From Aphelocoma coerulescens (Eukaryota; Chordata; Aves; Passeriformes; Corvidae), in the NCBI RefSeq assembly GCF_041296385.1, contig NW_027183508.1, positions 248,001 through 312,000 of the forward strand: a DNA stretch of 64,000 nt, written 5' to 3'. Shown here in pieces: positions 7,133-20,740 of the stretch (position 1 is the stretch's first letter; each line of letters starts with the position of its first letter). A model generated the notes under the pieces. It was not told where the DNA came from, searched no databases, and saw nothing but the letters and a program-made list of their open reading frames with translations. The translations under genes and the position numbers were made by a program.

Positions 7133-9400
7133 GGATCCTGAGTGTGGGAGAGGCAAGGCTTAGGATGGTGCGTAGAGCTGAGAAGGAAAGTGCCGAGAGC
7201 AGCGTGTGTGCTGCTGCTTTGAGGGGTGCAGTTGAAGTTGTAGGCAGCAAGAGCTTTCTCAGCTGGCCCTTTTGTGAGCTCTGCTTTTGCCAGATGACTT
7301 CCATCTTACCCTCTTACCATCTTAGCCTCTCATTTTTGCATATCCCAAACCCCCTTCCAAACATCCAGCAGCTGCTTGTAAAGAAGAAGTCCTAGAACAA
7401 AAAGCCAGTGCTGCCTTTCATAGCCCCTTTGCTGTCTATGAAGTAGAGGAAAGAAGCTAGTGAGACGCACTTTCTTTCTCAACTCCATAGAGCGCATCCT
7501 TCTCTCAAGGTGGCAGAGTCCTTGGCGGAAGTGAAGCATCTGCAGCTGCAGTTCAGACTGAGAGATGTGCCAGGACAGGAAACATTTGCTGACCTTCCCT
7601 GTTCCCTGTGCAACATGATTCTCGCATCCCAGTCACTTTCACATACCTTCGGTATCCCTGAGTCCAAGCAGCTAAAGCTCACAGAGACAGAAGTGTCAGG
7701 AAGGAAAACGTTGCAAAAGCACCCCCTTCTCTTATCAGCATATAAATTGTGCACAACAGGCTGCGGCACCGAACCTTCCTTCTCAGATAGACATGCCATC
7801 ACACTTTTCACTCTTGCAGCTCGGTTGAAAAGCTCCAGCAGCTGCTCCCGCAATAGCAAAAGGTTCTAGAAGTGAAAGCCAGTTTGGGGCTGCACCTTCT
7901 CCTTGCCGCATGTAAGCCACACCAAACTCCCTGATGCACTCTGTCCTCCCCTTCTCAAAGGAGTAGACGGTGGCATCAGGACACACCTGTGTCCCAGCAG
8001 CTGGGTGCCCAGCCGGGAGCAGGAGCAGGGCTGGGGCTGCTCCCAAAGTTGCCCCGCCCCAATGCCAGAGCCGGACATATGCTGAGGCGGGGCTGGATCA
8101 GGCTTTATTGTCCAGCTGCATGCCAGGAGTGAGCACAAAATCTACCTGCATTCTCTGCAGCATGCCATCCTGGAGCAGAGCCATTGCCAAAGGAAGCCGT
8201 GAGCCCGTGCCAAGCCAGTGCCGGAGTGGGATCCTAGCAGCACCTGTGGAAGCCGGGAGAGAGGAGCCCACCTGGAGCAGGTTCGTGCAGGATTAATCAT
8301 CCCGTGGCTTCCCACCAGGGTCCTGTTGCTTCCAAAAGGCCCCACAGTGTCACTGTGGCCCCTCGGTTCCACCAGGTTCCATAGCGTCACTGTGGTGCCC
8401 AGGGTTCCGTCAGCTTCGCCAGCATCCCCACGGTCTGCAGAGCTCCCCGAGCTTCTGTGGTGTCACAGTGGAGGCAGGGTTGCATCAGGTTCCATAGCAT
8501 CAGCACGGTCTCCAGGGCTCCCAGAGGTTCTGTGGTGTCACAGTGGAGGCAGGGTTGCATCAGGTTCCATAGCATCACCACAGTCTCCAGGGCTCCCTGA
8601 GCTTCTGTGGTGTCACAGTGGAGGCAGGGTTGCATCAGGTTCCATAGCATCAGCACGGTCTCCAGGGCTCCCAGAGGTTCTGTGGTGTCACAGAGGAGGC
8701 AGGGTTGCATCAGGTTCCATAGCATCAGCACGGTCTCCAGGGCTCCAAGAGCTTCTGTGGTGTCACAGAGGAGGCAGGGTTGCATCAGGTTCAATAGCAT
8801 CAGCACGGTCTCCAGGGCTCCCCTGAGCTTCTGTGGTGGTGTCACAGAGGAGGCAGGCTTCCTTGTAGTTCCCCAGCATCACAAAGGCTCTCCTGGGAGC
8901 CACGGGTCACAAAGCACCGTGGGCTCTGTGCAGCCCCGCTGTGTCACAATGGCCGCTGGCTTCCACGAGCCCCCGCAGTGTCCCAGTGGGCCCCGTGGCT
9001 TTAGGAGTGGGTGGCTGGGAGTTGGTGCCAGCGGCTGGGGGAGCAGCAGCAGGGACTGTGTGTGGACAGTGCCATGGCCACTTGTGTGGCCACTGGTGTC
9101 TCTGTGCCAGGCACAGCCGTGGTGTGTAACACCGGCTCTGGGTCCTTTGGCTGTGCAGGTGGCAGTCACGGCCTGGAGCAGGGCTGCTCCCGGGGGACAG
9201 CCTGGGGCAGGAGGCTGCTGGAGATTCATTCCCCACACTCCTTGTCATGAGGTGCTCAGAGTGATTGGAAAGGCTGTTGGCAGCAGGCAGTTCTCTGGGT
9301 TCAAGCTGTGGAGCTGTCAGCGGGAATGCAAAGGCCAAGCTGGTGAGCCTTTTGTCCTGGTGCCTTTAGTGTGTGAGCAGTCCCTGGTGCCGTTGTCTTT
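7133..9400 (+). repeat. U4, full 2268-bp unit
   Basis: Minisatellite 8455-8830. GC box intact and first-family GAGGCAGG allele after the minisatellite. Matches U6 at all diagnostic sites checked. Confidence 0.98.
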
Positions 9401-11668
9401 GGATCCTGAGTGTGGGAGAGGCAAGGCTTAGGATGGTGCGTAGAGCTGAGAAGGAAAGTGCCGAGAGCAGCGTGTGTGCTGCTGCTTTGAGGGGTGCAGT
9501 TGAAGTTGTAGGCAGCAAGAGCTTTCTCAGCTGGCCCTTTTGTGAGCTCTGCTTTTGCCAGATGACTTCCATCTTACCCTCTTACCATCTTAGCCTCTCA
9601 TTTTTGCATATCCCAAACCCCCTTCCAAACATCCAGCAGCTGCTTGTAAAGAAGAAGTCCTAGAACAAAAAGCCAGTGCTGCCTTTCATAGCCCCTTTGC
9701 TGTCTATGAAGTAGAGGAAAGAAGCTAGTGAGACGCACTTTCTTTCTCAACTCCATAGAGCGCATCCTTCTCTCAAGGTGGCAGAGTCCTTGGCGGAAGT
9801 GAAGCATCTGCAGCTGCAGTTCAGACTGAGAGATGTGCCAGGACAGGAAACATTTGCTGACCTTCCCTGTTCCCTGTGCAACATGATTCTCGCATCCCAG
9901 TCACTTTCACATACCTTCGGTATCCCTGAGTCCAAGCAGCTAAAGCTCACAGAGACAGAAGTGTCAGGAAGGAAAACGTTGCAAAAGCACCCCCTTCTCT
10001 TATCAGCATATAAATTGTGCACAACAGGCTGCGGCACCGAACCTTCCTTCTCAGATAGACATGCCATCACACTTTTCACTCTTGCAGCTCGGTTGAAAAG
10101 CTCCAGCAGCTGCTCCCGCAATAGCAAAAGGTTCTAGAAGTGAAAGCCAGTTTGGGGCTGCACCTTCTCCTTGCCGCATGTAAGCCACACCAAACTCCCT
10201 GATGCACTCTGTCCTCCCCTTCTCAAAGGAGTAGACGGTGGCATCAGGACACACCTGTGTCCCAGCAGCTGGGTGCCCAGCCGGGAGCAGGAGCAGGGCT
10301 GGGGCTGCTCCCAAAGTTGCCCCGCCCCAATGCCAGAGCCGGACATATGCTGAGGGGGGGCTGGATCAGGCTTTATTGTCCAGCTGCATGCCAGGAGTGA
10401 GCACAAAATCTACCTGCATTCTCTGCAGCATGCCATCCTGGAGCAGAGCCATTGCCAAAGGAAGCCGTGAGCCCGTGCCAAGCCAGTGCCGGAGTGGGAT
10501 CCTAGCAGCACCTGTGGAAGCCGGGAGAGAGGAGCCCACCTGGAGCAGGTTCGTGCAGGATTAATCATCCCGTGGCTTCCCACCAGGGTCCTGTTGCTTC
10601 CAAAAGGCCCCACAGTGTCACTGTGGCCCCTCGGTTCCACCAGGTTCCATAGCGTCACTGTGGTGCCCAGGGTTCCGTCAGCTTCGCCAGCATCCCCACG
10701 GTCTGCAGAGCTCCCCGAGCTTCTGTGGTGTCACAGTGGAGGCAGGGTTGCATCAGGTTCCATAGCATCAGCACGGTCTCCAGGGCTCCCAGAGGTTCTG
10801 TGGTGTCACAGTGGAGGCAGGGTTGCATCAGGTTCCATAGCATCACCACAGTCTCCAGGGCTCCCTGAGCTTCTGTGGTGTCACAGAGGAGGCAGGGTTG
10901 CATCAGGTTCCATAGCATCAGCACGGTCTCCAGGGCTCCCAGAGGTTCTGTGGTGTCACAGAGGAGGCAGGGTTGCATCAGGTTCCATAGCATCACCACG
11001 GTCTCCAGGGCTCCAAGAGCTTCTGTGGTGTCACAGAGGAGGCAGGGTTGCATCAGGTTCAATAGCATCAGCACGGTCTCCAGGGCTCCCCTGAGCTTCT
11101 GTGGTGGTGTCACAGAGGAGCCAGGCTTCCTTGTAGTTCCCCAGCATCACAAAGGCTCTCCTGGGAGCCACGGGTCACAAAGCACCGTGGGCTCTGTGCA
11201 GCCCCGCTGTGTCACAATGGCCGCTGGCTTCCACGAGCCCCCGCAGTGTCCCAGTGGGCCCCGTGGCTTTAGGAGTGGGTGGCTGGGAGTTGGTGCCAGC
11301 GGCTGGGGGAGCAGCAGCAGGGACTGTGTGTGGACAGTGCCATGGCCACTTGTGTGGCCACTGGTGTCTCTGTGCCAGGCACAGCTGTGGTGTGTAACAC
11401 CGGCTCTGGGTCCTTTGGCTGTGCAGGTGGCAGTCACGGCCTGGAGCAGGGCTGCTCCCGGGGGACAGCCTGGGGCAGGAGGCTGCTGGAGATTCATTCC
11501 CCACACTCCTTGTCATGAGGTGCTCAGAGTGATTGGAAAGGCTGTTGGCAGCAGGCAGTTCTCTGGGTTCAAGCTGTGGAGCTGTCAGCGGGAATGCAAA
11601 GGCCAAGCTGGTGAGCCTTTTGTCCTGGTGCCTTTAGTGTGTGAGCAGTCCCTGGTGCCGTTGTCTTT
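9401..11668 (+). repeat. U5, full 2268-bp unit
   Basis: Minisatellite 10723-11098. Same haplotype as U2: seven-G run, GAGCCAGG, CAGCTG. The U2/U5 match suggests that a multi-unit block was duplicated, or that conversion copied one unit onto another. Confidence 0.98.
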
Positions 11669-13936
11669 GGATCCTGAGTGTGGGAGAGGCAAGGCTTAGG
11701 ATGGTGCGTAGAGCTGAGAAGGAAAGTGCCGAGAGCAGCGTGTGTGCTGCTGCTTTGAGGGGTGCAGTTGAAGTTGTAGGCAGCAAGAGCTTTCTCAGCT
11801 GGCCCTTTTGTGAGCTCTGCTTTTGCCAGATGACTTCCATCTTACCCTCTTACCATCTTAGCCTCTCATTTTTGCATATCCCAAACCCCCTTCCAAACAT
11901 CCAGCAGCTGCTTGTAAAGAAGAAGTCCTAGAACAAAAAGCCAGTGCTGCCTTTCATAGCCCCTTTGCTGTCTATGAAGTAGAGGAAAGAAGCTAGTGAG
12001 ACGCACTTTCTTTCTCAACTCCATAGAGCGCATCCTTCTCTCAAGGTGGCAGAGTCCTTGGCGGAAGTGAAGCATCTGCAGCTGCAGTTCAGACTGAGAG
12101 ATGTGCCAGGACAGGAAACATTTGCTGACCTTCCCTGTTCCCTGTGCAACATGATTCTCGCATCCCAGTCACTTTCACATACCTTCGGTATCCCTGAGTC
12201 CAAGCAGCTAAAGCTCACAGAGACAGAAGTGTCAGGAAGGAAAACGTTGCAAAAGCACCCCCTTCTCTTATCAGCATATAAATTGTGCACAACAGGCTGC
12301 GGCACCGAACCTTCCTTCTCAGATAGACATGCCATCACACTTTTCACTCTTGCAGCTCGGTTGAAAAGCTCCAGCAGCTGCTCCCGCAATAGCAAAAGGT
12401 TCTAGAAGTGAAAGCCAGTTTGGGGCTGCACCTTCTCCTTGCCGCATGTAAGCCACACCAAACTCCCTGATGCACTCTGTCCTCCCCTTCTCAAAGGAGT
12501 AGACGGTGGCATCAGGACACACCTGTGTCCCAGCAGCTGGGTGCCCAGCCGGGAGCAGGAGCAGGGCTGGGGCTGCTCCCAAAGTTGCCCCGCCCCAATG
12601 CCAGAGCCGGACATATGCTGAGGCGGGGCTGGATCAGGCTTTATTGTCCAGCTGCATGCCAGGAGTGAGCACAAAATCTACCTGCATTCTCTGCAGCATG
12701 CCATCCTGGAGCAGAGCCATTGCCAAAGGAAGCCGTGAGCCCGTGCCAAGCCAGTGCCGGAGTGGGATCCTAGCAGCACCTGTGGAAGCCGGGAGAGAGG
12801 AGCCCACCTGGAGCAGGTTCGTGCAGGATTAATCATCCCGTGGCTTCCCACCAGGGTCCTGTTGCTTCCAAAAGGCCCCACAGTGTCACTGTGGCCCCTC
12901 GGTTCCACCAGGTTCCATAGCGTCACTGTGGTGCCCAGGGTTCCGTCAGCTTCGCCAGCATCCCCACGGTCTGCAGAGCTCCCCGAGCTTCTGTGGTGTC
13001 ACAGTGGAGGCAGGGTTGCATCAGGTTCCATAGCATCAGCACGGTCTCCAGGGCTCCCAGAGGTTCTGTGGTGTCACAGTGGAGGCAGGGTTGCATCAGG
13101 TTCCATAGCATCACCACAGTCTCCAGGGCTCCCTGAGCTTCTGTGGTGTCACAGTGGAGGCAGGGTTGCATCAGGTTCCATAGCATCAGCACGGTCTCCA
13201 GGGCTCCCAGAGGTTCTGTGGTGTCACAGAGGAGGCAGGGTTGCATCAGGTTCCATAGCATCAGCACGGTCTCCAGGGCTCCAAGAGCTTCTGTGGTGTC
13301 ACAGAGGAGGCAGGGTTGCATCAGGTTCAATAGCATCAGCACGGTCTCCAGGGCTCCCCTGAGCTTCTGTGGTGGTGTCACAGAGGAGGCAGGCTTCCTT
13401 GTAGTTCCCCAGCATCACAAAGGCTCTCCTGGGAGCCACGGGTCACAAAGCACCGTGGGCTCTGTGCAGCCCCGCTGTGTCACAATGGCCGCTGGCTTCC
13501 ACGAGCCCCCGCAGTGTCCCAGTGGGCCCCGTGGCTTTAGGAGTGGGTGGCTGGGAGTTGGTGCCAGCGGCTGGGGGAGCAGCAGCAGGGACTGTGTGTG
13601 GACAGTGCCATGGCCACTTGTGTGGCCACTGGTGTCTCTGTGCCAGGCACAGCCGTGGTGTGTAACACCGGCTCTGGGTCCTTTGGCTGTGCAGGTGGCA
13701 GTCACGGCCTGGAGCAGGGCTGCTCCCGGGGGACAGCCTGGGGCAGGAGGCTGCTGGAGATTCATTCCCCACACTCCTTGTCATGAGGTGCTCAGAGTGA
13801 TTGGAAAGGCTGTTGGCAGCAGGCAGTTCTCTGGGTTCAAGCTGTGGAGCTGTCAGCGGGAATGCAAAGGCCAAGCTGGTGAGCCTTTTGTCCTGGTGCC
13901 TTTAGTGTGTGAGCAGTCCCTGGTGCCGTTGTCTTT
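11669..13936 (+). repeat. U6, full 2268-bp unit
   Basis: Minisatellite 12991-13366. GC box intact and GAGGCAGG allele. Same haplotype as U4. Confidence 0.98.
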
Positions 13937-16204
13937 GGATCCTGAGTGTGGGAGAGGCAAGGCTTAGGATGGTGCGTAGAGCTGAGAAGGAAAGTGCCGA
14001 GAGCAGCGTGTGTGCTGCTGCTTTGAGGGGTGCAGTTGAAGTTGTAGGCAGCAAGAGCTTTCTCAGCTGGCCCTTTTGTGAGCTCTGCTTTTGCCAGATG
14101 ACTTCCATCTTACCCTCTTACCATCTTAGCCTCTCATTTTTGCATATCCCAAACCCCCTTCCAAACATCCAGCAGCTGCTTGTAAAGAAGAAGTCCTAGA
14201 ACAAAAAGCCAGTGCTGCCTTTCATAGCCCCTTTGCTGTCTATGAAGTAGAGGAAAGAAGCTAGTGAGACGCACTTTCTTTCTCAACTCCATAGAGCGCA
14301 TCCTTCTCTCAAGGTGGCAGAGTCCTTGGCGGAAGTGAAGCATCTGCAGCTGCAGTTCAGACTGAGAGATGTGCCAGGACAGGAAACATTTGCTGACCTT
14401 CCCTGTTCCCTGTGCAACATGATTCTCGCATCCCAGTCACTTTCACATACCTTCGGTATCCCTGAGTCCAAGCAGCTAAAGCTCACAGAGACAGAAGTGT
14501 CAGGAAGGAAAACGTTGCAAAAGCACCCCCTTCTCTTATCAGCATATAAATTGTGCACAACAGGCTGCGGCACCGAACCTTCCTTCTCAGATAGGCATGC
14601 CATCACACTTTTCACTCTTGCAGCTCGGTTGAAAAGCTCCAGCAGCTGCTCCCGCAATAGCAAAAGGTTCTAGAAGTGAAAGCCAGTTTGGGGCTGCACC
14701 TTCTCCTTGCCGCATGTAAGCCACACCAAACTCCCTGATGCACTCTGTCCTCCCCTTCTCAAAGGAGTAGACGGTGGCATCAGGACACACCTGTGTCCCA
14801 GCAGCTGGGTGCCCAGCCGGGAGCAGGAGCAGGGCTGGGGCTGCTCCCAAAGTTGCCCCGCCCCAATGCCAGAGCCGGACATATGCTGAGGGGGGGCTGG
14901 ATCAGGCTTTATTGTCCAGCTGCATGCCAGGAGTGAGCACAAAATCTACCTGCATTCTCTGCAGCATGCCATCCTGGAGCAGAGCCATTGCCAAAGGAAG
15001 CCGTGAGCCCGTGCCAAGCCAGTGCCGGAGTGGGATCCTAGCAGCACCTGTGGAAGCCGGGAGAGAGGAGCCCACCTGGAGCAGGTTCGTGCAGGATTAA
15101 TCATCCCGTGGCTTCCCACCAGGGTCCTGTTGCTTCCAAAAGGCCCCACAGTGTCACTGTGGCCCCTCGGTTCCACCAGGTTCCATAGCGTCACTGTGGT
15201 GCCCAGGGTTCCGTCAGCTTCGCCAGCATCCCCACGGTCTGCAGAGCTCCCCGAGCTTCTGTGGTGTCACAGTGGAGGCAGGGTTGCATCAGGTTCCATA
15301 GCATCAGCACGGTCTCCAGGGCTCCCAGAGGTTCTGTGGTGTCACAGTGGAGGCAGGGTTGCATCAGGTTCCATAGCATCACCACAGTCTCCAGGGCTCC
15401 CTGAGCTTCTGTGGTGTCACAGTGGAGGCAGGGTTGCATCAGGTTCCATAGCATCAGCACGGTCTCCAGGGCTCCCAGAGGTTCTGTGGTGTCACAGAGG
15501 AGGCAGGGTTGCATCAGGTTCCATAGCATCACCACGGTCTCCAGGGCTCCAAGAGCTTCTGTGGTGTCACAGAGGAGGCAGGGTTGCATCAGGTTCAATA
15601 GCATCAGCACGGTCTCCAGGGCTCCCCTGAGCTTCTGTGGTGGTGTCACAGAGGAGGCAGGCTTCCTTGTAGTTCCCCAGCATCACAAAGGCTCTCCTGG
15701 GAGCCACGGGTCACAAAGCACCGTGGGCTCTGTGCAGCCCCGCTGTGTCACAATGGCCGCTGGCTTCCACGAGCCCCCGCAGTGTCCCAGTGGGCCCCGT
15801 GGCTTTAGGAGTGGGTGGCTGGGAGTTGGTGCCAGCGGCTGGGGGAGCAGCAGCAGGGACTGTGTGTGGACAGTGCCATGGCCACTTGTGTGGCCACTGG
15901 TGTCTCTGTGCCAGGCACAGCTGTGGTGTGTAACACCGGCTCTGGGTCCTTTGGCTGTGCAGGTGGCAGTCACGGCCTGGAGCAGGGCTGCTCCCGGGGG
16001 ACAGCCTGGGGCAGGAGGCTGCTGGAGATTCATTCCCCACACTCCTTGTCATGAGGTGCTCAGAGTGATTGGAAAGGCTGTTGGCAGCAGGCAGTTCTCT
16101 GGGTTCAAGCTGTGGAGCTGTCAGCGGGAATGCAAAGGCCAAGCTGGTGAGCCTTTTGTCCTGGTGCCTTTAGTGTGTGAGCAGTCCCTGGTGCCGTTGT
16201 CTTT
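13937..16204 (+). repeat. U7, full 2268-bp unit with SphI variant
   Basis: Minisatellite 15259-15634. Has the AGACATGC to AGGCATGC change near 14595, which creates a SphI site shared only with U9. Mosaic of families: seven-G run with the GAGGCAGG allele and CAGCTG. Confidence 0.98.
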
Positions 16205-18472
16205 GGATCCTGAGTGTGGGAGAGGCAAGGCTTAGGATGGTGCGTAGAGCTGAGAAGGAAAGTGCCGAGAGCAGCGTGTGTGCTGCTGCTTTGAGGGGTG
16301 CAGTTGAAGTTGTAGGCAGCAAGAGCTTTCTCAGCTGGCCCTTTTGTGAGCTCTGCTTTTGCCAGATGACTTCCATCTTACCCTCTTACCATCTTAGCCT
16401 CTCATTTTTGCATATCCCAAACCCCCTTCCAAACATCCAGCAGCTGCTTGTAAAGAAGAAGTCCTAGAACAAAAAGCCAGTGCTGCCTTTCATAGCCCCT
16501 TTGCTGTCTATGAAGTAGAGGAAAGAAGCTAGTGAGACGCACTTTCTTTCTCAACTCCATAGAGCGCATCCTTCTCTCAAGGTGGCAGAGTCCTTGGCGG
16601 AAGTGAAGCATCTGCAGCTGCAGTTCAGACTGAGAGATGTGCCAGGACAGGAAACATTTGCTGACCTTCCCTGTTCCCTGTGCAACATGATTCTCGCATC
16701 CCAGTCACTTTCACATACCTTCGGTATCCCTGAGTCCAAGCAGCTAAAGCTCACAGAGACAGAAGTGTCAGGAAGGAAAACGTTGCAAAAGCACCCCCTT
16801 CTCTTATCAGCATATAAATTGTGCACAACAGGCTGCGGCACCGAACCTTCCTTCTCAGATAGACATGCCATCACACTTTTCACTCTTGCAGCTCGGTTGA
16901 AAAGCTCCAGCAGCTGCTCCCGCAATAGCAAAAGGTTCTAGAAGTGAAAGCCAGTTTGGGGCTGCACCTTCTCCTTGCCGCATGTAAGCCACACCAAACT
17001 CCCTGATGCACTCTGTCCTCCCCTTCTCAAAGGAGTAGACGGTGGCATCAGGACACACCTGTGTCCCAGCAGCTGGGTGCCCAGCCGGGAGCAGGAGCAG
17101 GGCTGGGGCTGCTCCCAAAGTTGCCCCGCCCCAATGCCAGAGCCGGACATATGCTGAGGCGGGGCTGGATCAGGCTTTATTGTCCAGCTGCATGCCAGGA
17201 GTGAGCACAAAATCTACCTGCATTCTCTGCAGCATGCCATCCTGGAGCAGAGCCATTGCCAAAGGAAGCCGTGAGCCCGTGCCAAGCCAGTGCCGGAGTG
17301 GGATCCTAGCAGCACCTGTGGAAGCCGGGAGAGAGGAGCCCACCTGGAGCAGGTTCGTGCAGGATTAATCATCCCGTGGCTTCCCACCAGGGTCCTGTTG
17401 CTTCCAAAAGGCCCCACAGTGTCACTGTGGCCCCTCGGTTCCACCAGGTTCCATAGCGTCACTGTGGTGCCCAGGGTTCCGTCAGCTTCGCCAGCATCCC
17501 CACGGTCTGCAGAGCTCCCCGAGCTTCTGTGGTGTCACAGTGGAGGCAGGGTTGCATCAGGTTCCATAGCATCAGCACGGTCTCCAGGGCTCCCAGAGGT
17601 TCTGTGGTGTCACAGTGGAGGCAGGGTTGCATCAGGTTCCATAGCATCACCACAGTCTCCAGGGCTCCCTGAGCTTCTGTGGTGTCACAGTGGAGGCAGG
17701 GTTGCATCAGGTTCCATAGCATCAGCACGGTCTCCAGAGCTCCCAGAGGTTCTGTGGTGTCACAGAGGAGGCAGGGTTGCATCAGGTTCCATAGCATCAG
17801 CACGGTCTCCAGGGCTCCCAGAGGTTCTGTGGTGTCACAGAGGAGGCAGGGTTGCATCAGGTTCAATAGCATCAGCACGGTCTCCAGGGCTCCCCTGAGC
17901 TTCTGTGGTGGTGTCACAGAGGAGGCAGGCTTCCTTGTAGTTCCCCAGCATCACAAAGGCTCTCCTGGGAGCCACGGGTCACAAAGCACCGTGGGCTCTG
18001 TGCAGCCCCGCTGTGTCACAATGGCCGCTGGCTTCCACGAGCCCCCGCAGTGTCCCAGTGGGCCCCGTGGCTTTAGGAGTGGGTGGCTGGGAGTTGGTGC
18101 CAGCGGCTGGGGGAGCAGCAGCAGGGACTGTGTGTGGACAGTGCCATGGCCACTTGTGTGGCCACTGGTGTCTCTGTGCCAGGCACAGCCGTGGTGTGTA
18201 ACACCGGCTCTGGGTCCTTTGGCTGTGCAGGTGGCAGTCACGGCCTGGAGCAGGGCTGCTCCCGGGGGACAGCCTGGGGCAGGAGGCTGCTGGAGATTCA
18301 TTCCCCACACTCCTTGTCATGAGGTGCTCAGAGTGATTGGAAAGGCTGTTGGCAGCAGGCAGTTCTCTGGGTTCAAGCTGTGGAGCTGTCAGCGGGAATG
18401 CAAAGGCCAAGCTGGTGAGCCTTTTGTCCTGGTGCCTTTAGTGTGTGAGCAGTCCCTGGTGCCGTTGTCTTT
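16205..18472 (+). repeat. U8, full 2268-bp unit
   Basis: Minisatellite 17527-17902, third monomer with GAGCTCC in place of GGGCTCC. This is the last unit with an intact second GC box and with the GAGGCAGG allele; from U9 on the other family is fixed. Confidence 0.98.
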
Positions 18473-20740
18473 GGATCCTGAGTGTGGGAGAGGCAAGGCT
18501 TAGGATGGTGCGTAGAGCTGAGAAGGAAAGTGCCGAGAGCAGCGTGTGTGCTGCTGCTTTGAGGGGTGCAGTTGAAGTTGTAGGCAGCAAGAGCTTTCTC
18601 AGCTGGCCCTTTTGTGAGCTCTGCTTTTGCCAGATGACTTCCATCTTACCCTCTTACCATCTTAGCCTCTCATTTTTGCATATCCCAAACCCCCTTCCAA
18701 ACATCCAGCAGCTGCTTGTAAAGAAGAAGTCCTAGAACAAAAAGCCAGTGCTGCCTTTCATAGCCCCTTTGCTGTCTATGAAGTAGAGGAAAGAAGCTAG
18801 TGAGACGCACTTTCTTTCTCAACTCCATAGAGCGCATCCTTCTCTCAAGGTGGCAGAGTCCTTGGCGGAAGTGAAGCATCTGCAGCTGCAGTTCAGACTG
18901 AGAGATGTGCCAGGACAGGAAACATTTGCTGACCTTCCCTGTTCCCTGTGCAACATGATTCTCGCATCCCAGTCACTTTCACATACCTTCGGTATCCCTG
19001 AGTCCAAGCAGCTAAAGCTCACAGAGACAGAAGTGTCAGGAAGGAAAACGTTGCAAAAGCACCCCCTTCTCTTATCAGCATATAAATTGTGCACAACAGG
19101 CTGCGGCACCGAACCTTCCTTCTCAGATAGGCATGCCATCACACTTTTCACTCTTGCAGCTCGGTTGAAAAGCTCCAGCAGCTGCTCCCGCAATAGCAAA
19201 AGGTTCTAGAAGTGAAAGCCAGTTTGGGGCTGCACCTTCTCCTTGCCGCATGTAAGCCACACCAAACTCCCTGATGCACTCTGTCCTCCCCTTCTCAAAG
19301 GAGTAGACGGTGGCATCAGGACACACCTGTGTCCCAGCAGCTGGGTGCCCAGCCGGGAGCAGGAGCAGGGCTGGGGCTGCTCCCAAAGTTGCCCCGCCCC
19401 AATGCCAGAGCCGGACATATGCTGAGGGGGGGCTGGATCAGGCTTTATTGTCCAGCTGCATGCCAGGAGTGAGCACAAAATCTACCTGCATTCTCTGCAG
19501 CATGCCATCCTGGAGCAGAGCCATTGCCAAAGGAAGCCGTGAGCCCGTGCCAAGCCAGTGCCGGAGTGGGATCCTAGCAGCACCTGTGGAAGCCGGGAGA
19601 GAGGAGCCCACCTGGAGCAGGTTCGTGCAGGATTAATCATCCCGTGGCTTCCCACCAGGGTCCTGTTGCTTCCAAAAGGCCCCACAGTGTCACTGTGGCC
19701 CCTCGGTTCCACCAGGTTCCATAGCGTCACTGTGGTGCCCAGGGTTCCGTCAGCTTCGCCAGCATCCCCACGGTCTGCAGAGCTCCCCGAGCTTCTGTGG
19801 TGTCACAGTGGAGGCAGGGTTGCATCAGGTTCCATAGCATCAGCACGGTCTCCAGAGCTCCCAGAGGTTCTGTGGTGTCACAGTGGAGGCAGGGTTGCAT
19901 CAGGTTCCATAGCATCACCACAGTCTCCAGGGCTCCCTGAGCTTCTGTGGTGTCACAGTGGAGGCAGGGTTGCATCAGGTTCCATAGCATCAGCACGGTC
20001 TCCAGGGCTCCCAGAGGTTCTGTGGTGTCACAGAGGAGGCAGGGTTGCATCAGGTTCCATAGCATCACCACGGTCTCCAGGGCTCCAAGAGCTTCTGTGG
20101 TGTCACAGAGGAGGCAGGGTTGCATCAGGTTCAATAGCATCAGCACGGTCTCCAGGGCTCCCCTGAGCTTCTGTGGTGGTGTCACAGAGGAGCCAGGCTT
20201 CCTTGTAGTTCCCCAGCATCACAAAGGCTCTCCTGGGAGCCACGGGTCACAAAGCACCGTGGGCTCTGTGCAGCCCCGCTGTGTCACAATGGCCGCTGGC
20301 TTCCACGAGCCCCCGCAGTGTCCCAGTGGGCCCCGTGGCTTTAGGAGTGGGTGGCTGGGAGTTGGTGCCAGCGGCTGGGGGAGCAGCAGCAGGGACTGTG
20401 TGTGGACAGTGCCATGGCCACTTGTGTGGCCACTGGTGTCTCTGTGCCAGGCACAGCCGTGGTGTGTAACACCGGCTCTGGGTCCTTTGGCTGTGCAGGT
20501 GGCAGTCACGGCCTGGAGCAGGGCTGCTCCCGGGGGACAGCCTGGGGCAGGAGGCTGCTGGAGATTCATTCCCCACACTCCTTGTCATGAGGTGCTCAGA
20601 GTGATTGGAAAGGCTGTTGGCAGCAGGCAGTTCTCTGGGTTCAAGCTGTGGAGCTGTCAGCGGGAATGCAAAGGCCAAGCTGGTGAGCCTTTTGTCCTGG
20701 TGCCTTTAGTGTGTGAGCAGTCCCTGGTGCCGTTGTCTTT
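18473..20740 (+). repeat. U9, full 2268-bp unit with SphI variant
   Basis: Minisatellite 19795-20170, with the GAGCTCC change in the first monomer. Shares the SphI-creating change with U7 but not with U8 between them. First unit of the uniform second family. Confidence 0.98.
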
